Notes under the pieces: generated by a model
Told to the model about the DNA's origin: nothing
Databases searched by the model: none
The model's input: the letters and a program-made list of their open reading frames with translations, nothing else
NCBI GenBank assembly: GCA_963675135.1
Contig: OY776134.1
Location: forward strand, 54,579,740 to 54,643,739
Direction of reading: 5' to 3'
Source of the DNA: Galeopsis tetrahit
Taxonomy: Eukaryota > Streptophyta > Magnoliopsida > Lamiales > Lamiaceae
Length of the DNA stretch: 64,000 nucleotides
Position numbers and translations under genes: made by a program
In this document: positions 24,351 to 34,682 of the stretch, piece after piece
Numbering within the stretch: the first letter of the stretch is position 1
How the letters are laid out: each line of letters begins with the position of its first letter

Positions 24351-25226
24351 AAATTGTTAAGGGGTCTTTATTGAAAAAGTCTAGTCAACATTAGACAAAA
24401 TAAAGGTTACTGAAACTAATTTCTCATTTGTTACTTTTAAGTTTTAACCCATCTACATCTATTATAAAATCATCCTAACAAATCAATAGACCCAACGTAA
24501 ACTAATAGACTAACTAAGTTCACACACTTTATTTTAAAAGTCGAAAAAAACTATTCACCCCAATAATTTCCGTGACAATTTATTCGGGCCAAATTTATCA
24601 TTACTCTACTTCCCAGCGCCGCCGCCTCCATTTCCATCTGCGACCCATGCCACCGCCCCCTCCTGCCTGCGTCTCACCGCCTGTGATTTTGTGATTTTTG
24701 GTTCCAGGTATTAAATCCAAACCTTTAATTGTCTTTGAGTTGGAAAATATGGATTTTTGGTTCCAGATACCTTTGAGTTGGGAAAAAATGGGAAGAAAAC
24801 CTAGATTTTTATTTGTCTCAATTTCCTCGAAAAAATAAATCGAAGTTTTTACCTTAAAATCGAAAAAAAAAAATCCTGAAAATTTTAAAAAATTTCGAAA
24901 TCTTTTGCCAAGATAATGGTCTTTTTATCGAAATTTTGGTTTTTATTTTCTTCCGAAAATTGTTTTTTTCGACACTATTTGATCAGATAAAGTAAAAAAA
25001 ATGGAAAAGAGATTGTTTTATTTTTGTTCATATTTTAATAAGTGAGATTTTTTATTTTTTTTTGGATGATGATTATCACGAGTTTTTTTTAATTGTGAAT
25101 ATTATGGGCTTTGAGATGGTTGAGCCCATCTGATATGGGCTTTTATCGTTATTTGCTGCTACTACTACTACTATTTACCATTGTTTTTTCAAATTTGAAG
25201 ACACGTCTCGTCGGAAAAGGAGAAAG
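24351..25226. other. Intergenic DNA and probable promoter/5'UTR of APC15
   Basis: No gene seen. A CCGCCGCCTCC-type GC-rich patch at about 24615-24690 contrasts with AT-rich surroundings. A short phrase, GATTTTTGGTTCCAG, is repeated at about 24694 and 24753. Pyrimidine- and A-rich DNA leads up to the start codon at 25227. Confidence 0.5.
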
Positions 25227-26685
25227 ATGTTACAGTACCCAGCGTTTATGACCCAGTACCCATGGTCGACCCGGGTCATTCCGACGTCGTCTTTGCTCCC
25301 GGCGCAATGGCCGCTCCCCCAAAACGACGAGCTTCTCCTCGCCATGGAAGAGGCCGAATACGAAGAGAAGGTTATTATCCCCTACTCTCTTACAATCGCA
25401 AAATGTTTTTGAATTTTATGGTAATTTGTGGTCCCTGTGTATAAAAGTTTTATCCTTGATTCTGTTAGTGTAAAATTTATTAATTCTCTTTCCTCGATGA
25501 GTTCTGTTCTTGTGTTTGAATCTGAATGTCAATCCTCGTTAGGTTTGTGGTGAAATTAGGTCATACGAGGTGTGGGAAAAATTGAGATTGGATAATCCTT
25601 TTGAATATGATATAATAAATTGATATATTGTCGCCACGGTAGAGTCCCAAGTGGGTAGAATAGAATGAGCTGTATTTTTCTAAATGTTTGATTTTAGGCA
25701 AAGACATGATTGCTAACTTAATCAGTTTACAAGGATTGGGTGAGGAGGATGCCTGTTAGAAATTCATTTCTTAAGAGCTTTAATTTTTATCAAGGTTGGG
25801 AAGTATTGATATTTACATTTCCAACACACAACACTGATGATAGTGAAATGTTGATACAATGATAAAATAGAAGTAATTGTAGTCAAATTGAGAAGTGTGA
25901 TTGAGCTGTACAAAAGTATTACAGGGACTGGGTTAGTGCAGTCCTGAGTATTGTAGTTATAACTAAAATCGCGTGTTAGATCTGTAAATTTTAGGTTACT
26001 TAGTGGCTAAATCTGAATGGTTGATGTTACGAGAGATTGAATTGCAATGCTAGATTAAACGCCTGCCCTTTTTAGTCTGAATACAAGTTACACTAAGTAT
26101 TTAACTTGAAATTGTTGCTACAATACATAAAATAGAAGCAATTGTAGTCAACATGGAACTTGGGATTGAGATGTACAAAAGCATTTCAGGGGCGGGGATA
26201 GTGAAGTCCTGAATATTCTAGTTATAACTCAAATTGTGTGATTGATCTATAAATTTTAGGTTAGTTTGTGGTTAAATCTGAATGGTTAATGTCATGAGAG
26301 ATTGAGTTGCAATGCTAGATTGAATTTTAGATTGAACACTGTCCTTTTTAGTGTGAATACATGATACACTTAGTATTTAACCGAGCTTGCACTTGCAAAT
26401 TGTTATGAGTATGAGTATGATTCGCACCTAAAAAGCATTCATTGCTTTCTTATTTACGAATTGAGATCTTCTAAAACTAGTATTTGTTCACTTATCTTTT
26501 TATCTTTCTCAAACATGGTACTTTCACAGTGCAATGAGATCAGGAAGGGTTATAGCAACTTAACCATAATTGGGAAGAGTACAGTTGATAATGATAAGGA
26601 AGAATTTGACAATGATGCCGATGATGATGATGCTGACAATGCAGACGAGTCTGAAGGTGATGAATTTGACCAAGAAACTAGTTGA
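25227..26685 (+). CDS. APC15: Anaphase-promoting complex subunit 15-like, two exons, 99 aa
   Basis: Exons 25227-25370 and 26530-26685 join in frame at a GT-AG intron: EEAEYEEK, then CNEIRKGYSNL. Exon 1 gives a hydrophobic leader with MLQYPAF and LLPAQWPLPQNDELLLAMEE. Exon 2 gives SNLTIIGKSTVDNDKEEFDN and then a strongly acidic Asp/Glu tail. A short protein with N-E-I-R-K...N-L..I-G-K followed by an acidic tail matches APC15/Mnd2 as I know the family. APC15 is a small APC/C subunit that promotes turnover of the mitotic checkpoint complex. Length and intron position fit a complete gene. The assignment rests on remembered family features, not on a search. Confidence 0.82.
25849..26382 (+). repeat. 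Tandem duplication within the APC15 intron
   Basis: About 255 bases are present twice (25849-26104 and 26113-26382), with shared blocks such as AATAGAAG-AATTGTAGTCAA, AGATCTGTAAATTTTAGGTT and GAATTGCAATGCTAGATT. The copies have diverged by perhaps a fifth, so the duplication is old. It roughly doubles the intron. Confidence 0.75.
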
Positions 26686-27114
26686 AGTGCATCACATCTT
26701 CTTTAGATTTTGATTGTATAAATCTTGCATGAGTTGGGGCTTCATTTGTGATTTGTATATTGTAGCCTTTCTAAACATCTAGCATGTTATAGATGTCACT
26801 CAATGCCTTGTGCTACATTAGAAAATCAATGTTCTAATACCTTAAATATTGCTTGAAATGCTGAAATATATACCCCTGCGTCCTATGTTATCTGTCACTT
26901 ATTCCCTGGTAAGTTTTCCTACCTAAAAATGAATCTATCACAAATACTCTTTCCGTCCCATACACAGACCAATAAAACCTATATATATATGTGAGCCCAT
27001 TGTCCCAGTACAATGGAGTATTAAGAAAATGGAAAAGTCAAAAAAAAATTATATATATATATATATATTTTTTTTGAAGACATACATAGCAAGGATGAGA
27101 CTAAATTAGGTGTA
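26686..27114. other. APC15 3' region and AT-rich spacer
   Basis: The probable 3'UTR of APC15 is followed by AT-rich DNA with a TA microsatellite at about 27047-27068. A CTCTTTCCGTCCCATACAC phrase at about 26946 resembles the terminus of Stowaway-type MITEs, but I found no partner end. Confidence 0.45.
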
Positions 27115-28690
27115 AGCAAATATCCTTGTTGTGGAATTCCTTTCTCCAAGCCAATCTTGAGACGTTGGAGAGGTGTGCGCCATACTTGCTAATTTATGTG
27201 CCAAATCATTATGGTTTTTTGAGATGAACTGACAATTCCACACTAGAAGTTCTCAAATGGTGCCTAATTTTGCAAACTACGTCATTCTCTAGACGATCTA
27301 TCTAGATATTATTATTAATGGCGTCAATTGCTTGGGTAGAGTCCGATCGTAGTCCTTCGACCTTCATAAACTTCTCTTTGCACCTGTCCAGAACATACTC
27401 GATCGAATTCAATTCAGCTACTAATACAGTAATTGGGTTTGGGGTTCTTTTAAATCTAGTCATAAGAATGTCATTATAATGATCAAACAACACATATATT
27501 GTCGCAATTTTTTTTTAAAAAAAAGTCCAGTATTAAAAGCAGCATCCGTGAAGAGAATATTACCACTAGAAAGATTAGTCTCTAAAGCCTTCATTTTCTT
27601 GAAGTCGATGCATTCTCTACCAACCATTATATTGTTGATTTGGAAGTCCTCAAGATATCTTAAAACCCAATCTGCTGAAAAAAGATAATTCCTTCTATTG
27701 TTGTTAATTGTTATCATGCATGTGTATGAAGTTAAACCTCTCTTTTCAAATTGCCCACGCAATAATCAACATATTTTCAATCTACTCCGACATCATTGCT
27801 TTGCATCCCATAAATGTATCAAAGAATTCCTTGGAAGTAAGATACTTAACTTGTCCCAACAATTCATGTTTTTTTCACACTGCCTTCGCAAATTCGCATT
27901 CAAAAATTGCATGTATTGTATTCGACAATGGATATCCACAACATCGACAATTTGGATTTATAGGGATATGATGATTATGCATGTTTTCCTCAGTTGCCAC
28001 CAAATCTTTAAGCAGTTTACATCCAAATATCCTGATCTTCGGTGGTATTTTCAGTCTCCATATCATCTTATACACGCCACAATTATAAGTTGTATTGGAT
28101 GAGCTTTGTTCGTCTTTGGCCAATATTTCAGCTTCTCTAGTGCACATGAAATGATAAGTTGAGGCAACTGTAAACTTACCATTTGAGTCTCCATTCCAGG
28201 CTAAGAAATCATCAACATTTGCACCAATCAATGGAGTGTTAATAATAGCATTAACCTCAAAAGGGAGGAAGGTTTGCTGAATCAATTGCCATGAGTAATC
28301 ATTATGAATGAACCTTTCAACCTTCGATCCACTAGATCTATGCATGAATATCTCCACCGTTTTACCATTACCAATTCTAGATAGAGCACCCTCTTTCAAT
28401 AAGTCTCTACTCCACAACAAGGAGCGCCAAATAAATGAAGGATTAGAGCCTAGCTCAGCATTCATAATGTGTGTGTTACGAAGTACCTAGCTTTAAAAAT
28501 AGTGTTATTTAGAGCATTGAGGTGTTGAACAATTCTACATACCTGCTTGGTCAAGAGAGGTTTATTGAAGTGAACAAGTCTACGAAATTCCATGCCACCT
28601 TCCTCTTTTCTTTTACAAAGTTCAGTCCACTTTGTCCAATGCACCTTCTTATGCTCTTTATTCATACCCCCAAAAATTAGCCATTATAGT
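27115..28690 (-). mobile_element. Decayed 3' portion of a LINE (L1-type) retrotransposon
   Basis: Read on the minus strand, the pieces lie in LINE order but in different frames. 28665-28462 holds the end of the RT region (HWTKWTELCKRKEEGGMEFR). 28465-27875 holds the zf-RVT region (PSFIWRSLLWSRDLLKEG, IWRLKIPPKIRIFGCKLL, then C-x-x-C...H...C). 27600-27302 holds RNase H motifs (FTDAAFN, AELNSIEYVLDRC, SDSTQAIDAIN). 27290-27120 holds the usual end (NDLAHKLAS). Frame changes at about 28463 and between the later pieces make it non-functional. The endonuclease and RT core are absent, as in 5'-truncated LINE copies. Confidence 0.85.
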
Positions 28691-29414
28691 TTCAATGGTC
28701 GAACAAATAGCCACGAGGATACGAGAAACACATCATTGCATAGAACGTAATAGCTTGAATGACAAATTATAGTAGTATTTAATGTTTTTTAGAAAACCAA
28801 ACCAATGGATATTTTGAAATATATTTTTTCTTTAGAGCAACGGATATGTAGCAAAGCAATTTTTATTTGCATTTACGCCATTAGTGTAAATTGTAATATT
28901 AAAGAAATATCTTTAAATTATATTAACATTTACTGTTATCATTTACATTGAAATTCATTACATCGTAATTATATGTCTAATTATTTGGGATTGGAATATT
29001 TAGATTAGTCGTTGTTCGTATATTGAAAACAACAAGATGTTCCACGTATAAACGAGATACATAGCTAAGTTCAGTTTGAGAATGATTTCAGATGGGATCG
29101 TTTCAATTTAGGGCTTGCAAATGAGGCAAGAATTAAAAGTGTCGTGTATGATTTAAATTTTAAAAAGATTTCAATAAAGGTGTGAAGTATGAACGATAAG
29201 TCCACACCGTTGTTTTGTTCATGTAGTTGATGACATGATAAGTTTCTTTTTATAAAATGGATGTCATGTCATTCACGGTAAGAAGATATTATGTTCATGA
29301 GCTCGAGTTTTAAAAAAAAATATTAAAGTGATAGGTTTATTTACAATTATGCAAAATTTGATATGACATTGCAATTTGATTTTGTTTTAAAAAGGTGATT
29401 TTATTAGGTATTAA
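28691..29414. other. AT-rich intergenic DNA, no gene seen
   Basis: No supported coding frame or repeat structure was seen between the LINE remnant and the inverted end at 29415. Confidence 0.55.
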
Positions 29415-29790
29415 GGTAATGCTATGTATCCAGATTCTATTCTGGATATGATTTTAAATTAATTAATAGTTTATTAATTGACTATTCTACTCTCATTTAG
29501 TCATAATACTAATAAATTAATTAAAACAGCGTGCGTCAGAATTATTGGAATTAAATATTGGGGCTGCATTTAATTTAATGTTTTGACGGCACATTTAATG
29601 CATTGTGATGATTAATTCTTCTCCCACACTATTTCTCTTTCTCTTTCTCCCACCATTAAAGCAATTGCCATTAACTTAAGTTCCCACCATTATCACCATT
29701 TTGTCGGTTAAACAAAAAAAAAAAAAAAAACCGCCATTATCAACCCTACACGAAATCTGAACATCTTTTTCATCCTCCATTCAACAATAT

Positions 29791-30195
29791 ATGGCTGATC
29801 GTGAATTACTTCAATCAATTTTTGGAGATTATTCCGACGACGAAGAGAATATTCAAGGCCACTCAACACCACCTCATCCGACAGTTAACATCGATGATTC
29901 CGTTGACGAAGATAATATTCAAGGTCGCTCAACACCACCTCATCCGACAGTTAACAACGAGCAAAATGTTAACAACGATGAAGTAGTTGTAGAAATTGGA
30001 ATGGTCTATGGGAGCATTGATGAGTTGTTTAAAGCTTATCAGGAACATGCTATTGGCCGATTGACTAATTCCTCTTGGACGTTCGTCAATCCGATGAAAT
30101 TCGTACCTGCACTGATACTCAATCCCCGAGTACCCTGCACAAACTATGATCATCCTCCCCTCGTACCCCAACAGGTCAGGAGCATTCTTCGGTAG
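29791..30195 (+). CDS. FAR1-like N-terminal fragment, truncated (134 aa)
   Basis: The ATG follows a leader with many CCACCATT-type motifs. The N-terminus is acidic (SIFGDYSDDEENIQ) and contains a 66-bp direct duplication (29836-29890 and 29902-29956) giving two copies of HPTVN preceded by STPP. Residues 68-90 read VEIGMVYGSIDELFKAYQEH, the usual opening of a FAR1 DNA-binding domain in FHY3/FAR1 proteins and MULE transposases. The zinc-binding residues and all later domains are missing. From about residue 98 the frame runs into sequence better read on the opposite strand, so this looks like a chimera or deletion derivative. Known full-length relatives are transposases or transcription factors. 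Confidence 0.5.
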   Translation: MADRELLQSIFGDYSDDEENIQGHSTPPHPTVNIDDSVDEDNIQGRSTPPHPTVNNEQNVNNDEVVVEIGMVYGSIDELFKAYQEHAIGRLTNSSWTFVNPMKFVPALILNPRVPCTNYDHPPLVPQQVRSILR

Positions 30196-30416
30196 GTTCT
30201 GCAATATGCGAAACGAAATCAATGTTAAGAATAACTTCAAAAATAAATAATGGAGATATGTGCGAAAAAAAATACCGAACGATTGTGGCATTCAGTTGTC
30301 TTGCATTTGACAGTAAAAAATCTATGCGGATTCTGTCGAATTTCATGGGCGATCTCCTCAGGGTTGTTTCCGATGGTAAATCGTAATTTTCTGGAGGCGG
30401 ATCTTGTTTCTGTCAT
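29929..30416 (-). CDS. Possible antisense two-exon gene, unrecognised
   Basis: Exon 1 (30416-30276) starts MTETRSASRKLRFTIG and ends at a GT donor. Exon 2 (from 30198, after TTTGCAG-like ATTGCAG) begins NLPKNAPDLLGYEGRMIIVC and stays open to 29929. The splice is in frame, and exon 1 reads as a compact hydrophilic segment (NPEEIAHEIRQNPHRFFTVK). The 3' part overlaps the FAR1-like frame on the other strand and may be only an antisense reading. No family recognised. It may be the 5' stump of a gene truncated at the chimeric joint near 30080. Confidence 0.3.
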
Positions 30417-30459
30417 GTTTGAGATTTGAATGGGTTGAAGAGTGTTGATCAAGAACATA

Positions 30460-31320
30460 TGTGTGTGTGTGTGATAACCCTAAAATTAATTTAAGGCCAC
30501 AGGGGTGTATGCGTGAAGAGTTGTGTTTGGGTGTGAATGTAATCGAATTTAGGGCAGAAGCGAGAAAGGGTGTATGCATGTCTGAATTAATTAGTTAATT
30601 TACATAAATTAAGATTTATATTGAGATTTAAATTAGTTTATCTAAATTAAATATTAAATTACTTAGTTTTAATTAATTTACCTAATTCATCTCAGCCGTT
30701 GATCCTCACCAAATTCATCTCAGTCGTTGATTAAATTTGTTCACATTCAACTCGCCATTAATTTTTAGGGTTTAGGCCAGTTGATTGAAAGACATTGATT
30801 GATCTCCCTAAATATTCACTTATCTTCCTTGATCCTCACCAAATTCATATCAGCCGTTGATTAAATCTGTTCACCTCAATCTTGATCATTCATTTTAAAC
30901 GGTGGACTGAATAAAGCTTGCGTGAGTGGTGGCGGTAATGATTACGCCTTGAAAATCGGGGCTAATTATGGCGGCGATGGAACAACTGGCAGTTGTCGGC
31001 CATGAATAGAAAACGTAACGCAGTAATTAATTACGTGGAGGAGTGTGGGGGGTTGAACGTGGACAAGAGAGAGAGGGTTTTAAATGCGATGTAATTGATT
31101 TGACGGGGATTTGATTTGATTTTGAATTACAACTTGAATTAAGTGGGATATGGAGGGTTTACAGAGTCGGTCACTCGGTTGGCCTTAATCTAACTTAATT
31201 ACCGCTTAATTTAGTCCTAACAATCCTAATCCTAGCTTAATTGACATCAATCTTACTTAATTTAATTCTAACAATTCGTAATTCTAATTGTAATTGTAAT
31301 TATACACTTAATCTAACGTA
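30460..31320. other. Intergenic DNA with a short repeated phrase
   Basis: No gene seen. TGATCCTCACCAAATTCAT followed by CAGCCGTTGATTAAAT occurs twice (about 30701 and 30831), with a related partial copy between them. A (GT)n run lies at about 30459-30472. Confidence 0.5.
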
Positions 31321-31324
31321 ATTT

Positions 31325-31760
31325 AATTTAATCTGCATTTAAAAGAAAAAAAATAGGGAGACCTAAGTGTAATTGTACAACATTTAATTCAATTTAATCT
31401 ACACTTAATCTAACTTAATTTAGTTTAATCTACACTTAAAAGAAAAAAAATTAGGGAGACCTAAGTGTAATTGTACAACATTTAATTCAATTTAATCTAC
31501 ACTTAAAAGAAAAAAATTAGGGAGACCTAAGTGTAATTGTACAACATTTAATTCAATTTAATCTACACTTAAAAGAAAAAAATTAGGGAGATCTAAGTGT
31601 AATTGTACAACATTTAATTCAATTTAATCTACACTTAATCTAACTTAATTTAGTTTAATCTACACTTAAAAGAAAAAAAAATTAGGGAGACCTAAGTGTA
31701 ATTGTACAACATTTAATTCAATTTAATCTACACTTAAAAAAAAAATAGGGAGACTAAACG
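31325..31760. repeat. Tandem array, unit about 66 bp
   Basis: About five to six copies of a unit containing TTAGGGAGACCTAAGTGTAA, TTGTACAACATTTAATTC and AATCTACACTTAAAAGAAAA are present. Some copies carry an extra AATCTAACTTAATTTAGTTT segment. Copies are nearly identical, so the array is young or homogenised. Confidence 0.85.
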
Positions 31761-31789
31761 TAATTCTAAGTGTAATTGTATTGAAACGA

Positions 31790-32340
31790 GTAATCGGACA
31801 CTAAACTATAAGTGTAATTGTATTGAAACGAGTAATCGGACATTAAAACACTAAACGTAATTCTAAGTGTAATTGTATTGAAATGAGTAATCGAACCCTA
31901 AACCCTAAACCACACATTGAAACGAGTAATTGGACCCTAAATCACACATTGAAACGAGTAATCGGACCCTAAACCCTAAAACCTAAACCCTAAACCCTAA
32001 ACCACACATTGAAACGATCGACTAATCGGACCCTAAACCCTAAACCACACATTGAAACGAGTAATCGGACCCTAAACCCTAAAACACACATTGAAACGAG
32101 TAATCGGACCCTAAACCCTAAAACCTAAACCCTAAACCACACATTGAAACGAGTAATCGGACCCTACCTAAACCCTAAACCACACATTGAAACGAGTAAT
32201 CGGGCCCTAAACCCTAAACCACATATTGAAACGAGTAATCGGACCCTAAACCCTAAACCACACATTGAAACGAGTAATCGGACCCTAAACCCTAAACCAC
32301 ACATTGAATCGAGTAATCGGACCCTTAACCCTTAATTCGA
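31790..32340. repeat. Telomere-like minisatellite (CCCTAAA plus 26-bp spacer)
   Basis: About ten copies of a roughly 40-base unit are present, each with one to four CCCTAAA telomere-type repeats followed by CCACACATTGAAACGAGTAA and TCGGA. The left part (31790-31880) has the same GAAACGAGTAATCGGAC block without the telomeric motif. A frame of Asn-Pro-Lys-Pro-His repeats runs through it by period only and is not a gene. Confidence 0.9.
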
Positions 32341-32473
32341 GTAGTATTATATTTACTAAAGTTAAACTAAGTTACGTTTAATTAAATTAACATTATCTTC
32401 TTTCAAATAATATTATATTTACTTAACTTAAATTAAATTAACCTTTCATAAACCCTTGCCCTTTCATTTCAAA

Positions 32474-32480
32474 TATAAAT
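32474..32480 (+). promoter_or_regulatory. Possible TATA box for the coiled-coil gene
   Basis: TATAAAT lies 78 bases before the start codon at 32558, followed by a CT-rich leader (CTCTCATCTCTC), an arrangement common in plant promoters. Confidence 0.4.
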
Positions 32481-32557
32481 TGGGTCACTCACATCCGCAA
32501 AACATACACTCTCATCTCTCATCTCTCATTCTCTCAAACATTCATCATCCAAAATCA

Positions 32558-32960
32558 ATGTCTAAGGGGGTGGTAGGGTTTATTTGATTCTTGACAAAAT
32601 CAATCTCTCATTCTCTTTCGTTTCTGTGATGAATTATTTTCTACATATCTATTGTTTAATTATTTTGTTATTTGATTGATTTCTTTTGTTTTGTATTTCT
32701 AGGACTACTTCACTAGCCTAATGGAAATTGTCCAGAACAACCGTCGTGAAGTGCATCAGTTGCGGTTGAGGCACGAGGCCGAGAGACGTTTTCTAAGGCA
32801 GCATTGGGACAGGCTTCAAGGTTTACTCGACGCTCGTCAGTCTCTGGAGCGTAGGGTCATGGAGATAGAGGATGAAGTCCTACGTGCGGAGGTGAACGCT
32901 GATCTGGATGAAGCTGTTGCTGCATACGATGCGCAACACAAAATTTGCTTTGGGGTTTGA
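32558..32960 (+). CDS. Small coiled-coil protein, two exons, 90 aa, unrecognised
   Basis: A five-codon exon (32558-32572, MSKGV) joins at a GT donor to 32703-32960 after a TTTCTAG acceptor, in frame. The second exon also contains an internal ATG at 32721. The product is rich in Glu, Arg and Leu with heptad-like spacing (MEIVQNNRREVHQLRLRHEA, SLERRVMEIEDEVLRAEVN), so a coiled coil spanning most of the chain is likely. There are no Cys/His clusters or membrane segments. The young gypsy element lies 14 bp downstream of the stop, so it probably splits the original 3'UTR. I do not recognise the family. Codon use is GC-rich relative to the surroundings, which supports a real gene. Confidence 0.55.
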
Positions 32961-32978
32961 AGGTGGAGGCGTGAAGGG

Positions 32979-34666
32979 TGACTTGAACGAAATTTTTAGG
33001 TCAATATGTTTTGACTAACTACTTCCCCTCAAGCATAAGGGATCGTAGTAGTATGCACGTAAGTATTTCGACCAAGTAGTATCGAACCACGGGAGGTGGG
33101 CTAGTGCAATGGATCCCTAGAGTTGTACGTCGTCATAACTAATGTAGCTACGGTTTAGGGAGTTGGATGCAAAACTAAAGCTAAACAATAATCTAAAGAC
33201 AATAAATTAAACTAAACACATTCTAAAGGCTAACAAGTAATTCAACAACTAAATCAACAAAACAAGAAAATGACAAGTAAGAACAAATAACAACTACGAA
33301 TGAAATTCGAAGAAGTGCAAGAGTGGGAATGCTTCGAGTGTTCTCTACCTAGTGAAATCGAGCGGGATTGCTTATACCATTTTTATGCTTCAATTTGGAT
33401 TTGCTAAGAGCATCAAGATGCTAGGATGAAAATCGTTTCCCTTCGGGTACTATAGCCTTACGTCTAAGGTGTTCCCAAACCCGGTAATAAGACATCTTCC
33501 TAATCCTCACCAACTACCCGAATAACCATTTAAGTAATTAATGTCTCCTAATGGGAGTTCTAATACGATTAACTCTCTCTCGACGAATTAAAAGTATAAT
33601 AAACGCATTTGTATACCAACAACTCACACCATAAATTTAAACATGTTCATGTAACTCTCGTCTACGCTAAACATGTCTCAAAATATGGATTAATAGAAGT
33701 TAATACTCAAAGCACCAATAAAACCCAATAAGAGAAGCAACAATCCAAATATCAACAATAATCAAAGCATAAACAATTTTAACACTAAATATTCACATGG
33801 TTTCAAACACCCAAAGCATAAAAAGCTTAGTCCATGGTGTTTGAGAAAACACCCATGGCTAAAACAACAAAAAAAATATAAATAAACAAGAAATTTACCA
33901 TACAAAGCTTAAATAAATGAAAAATATCACCTTGAGAGTCTTGAAATTCTTCCATTCTTACATAAAAATGAAATGCTCAAATGATTCTAAGCTAAGAAAG
34001 CATAAAAATGAAGAGTGTGTCTGAGGAGATAAGCTCCTCAAACCTAAGATAATTGTTCTTCTATTTCTCACATGTTGGAGGAAAATGAACTAGGGCTTGA
34101 GTGTGTAGAAGTGAGGCAAAACCTCCCAATAATCTGATTTGGGAAGGTATTTATAGCTTGGAAGAGTGTTGGAGACGAAATTTGCACTTAGGCCCTTGAA
34201 ATCCTTTAAAATTCTCGAATTTCCGCGCAGAAACGGGCTCAAACGGTCGACCGAGTGACCTCAAACGGTCGACCGAGTGAGATGGAAGTCCAGAAACTGA
34301 CCTGGAAGCAGATTTCACTCGGTCAACCGAGTGGGTTGACTCGGCTGCCCGAGTGGAATCTGTTACAGTTTCACACTTTCTTGTTTCGATCATATCTTGA
34401 GCTCCCGACCTCCGATTGACTTGATTCTTTTTTTCATTCCACTCATTTTTTCGAGACGCATCCAATGGTGCAATTATCTTCTTGACTTCATGAATTCTCA
34501 GACACGTATTTTGCTTCCAAATAAGTTCAATTTACCTAAAAAATAGCAAAACACATACCTTTCTCATTTCAAGTGCAATTAGTCAATTTAGTGTGAATAA
34601 TGCAACAAAACCCTCAAAATTATGTAAAATAAACACATGAATTTCAAGCAATTTTCACACTAATCA
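32979..34666 (-). repeat. Gypsy-type 3' LTR (left copy)
   Basis: It is 1688 bp and matches 37393-39080, apart from CTTCCCCTC versus CTTTCCCTC near its start. Four near-palindromes at 34244-34354 and a TATA box at about 34147-34156 are repeated in the other LTR. Confidence 0.95.
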
Positions 34667-34667
34667 A

Positions 34668-34682
34668 CCCCCCAAACTTAAA
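34668..34682 (-). other. Polypurine tract of the gypsy-type element
   Basis: The minus strand reads TTTAAGTTTGGGGGG directly before the 3' LTR. The same motif recurs at 35991-36005 within the interior, a possible second plus-strand priming site. Confidence 0.8.

Noticed and set aside
26946..26975. Stowaway MITE-like terminus (CTCTTTCCGTCCC), and a similar one at about 41831
   Set aside because: No inverted partner or TA duplication was found for either, so no element can be delimited.
32144..32335. Frame of repeated Asn-Pro-Lys-Pro-His-Ile-Glu units, looking like a repeat protein
   Set aside because: It arises solely from the telomere-like minisatellite, whose period happens to keep one frame open.
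34151..34465. 104-codon minus frame in each gypsy LTR (also at 38565-38879)
   Set aside because: It lies across the TATA box and palindromes, is identical by LTR descent, and has no family features.
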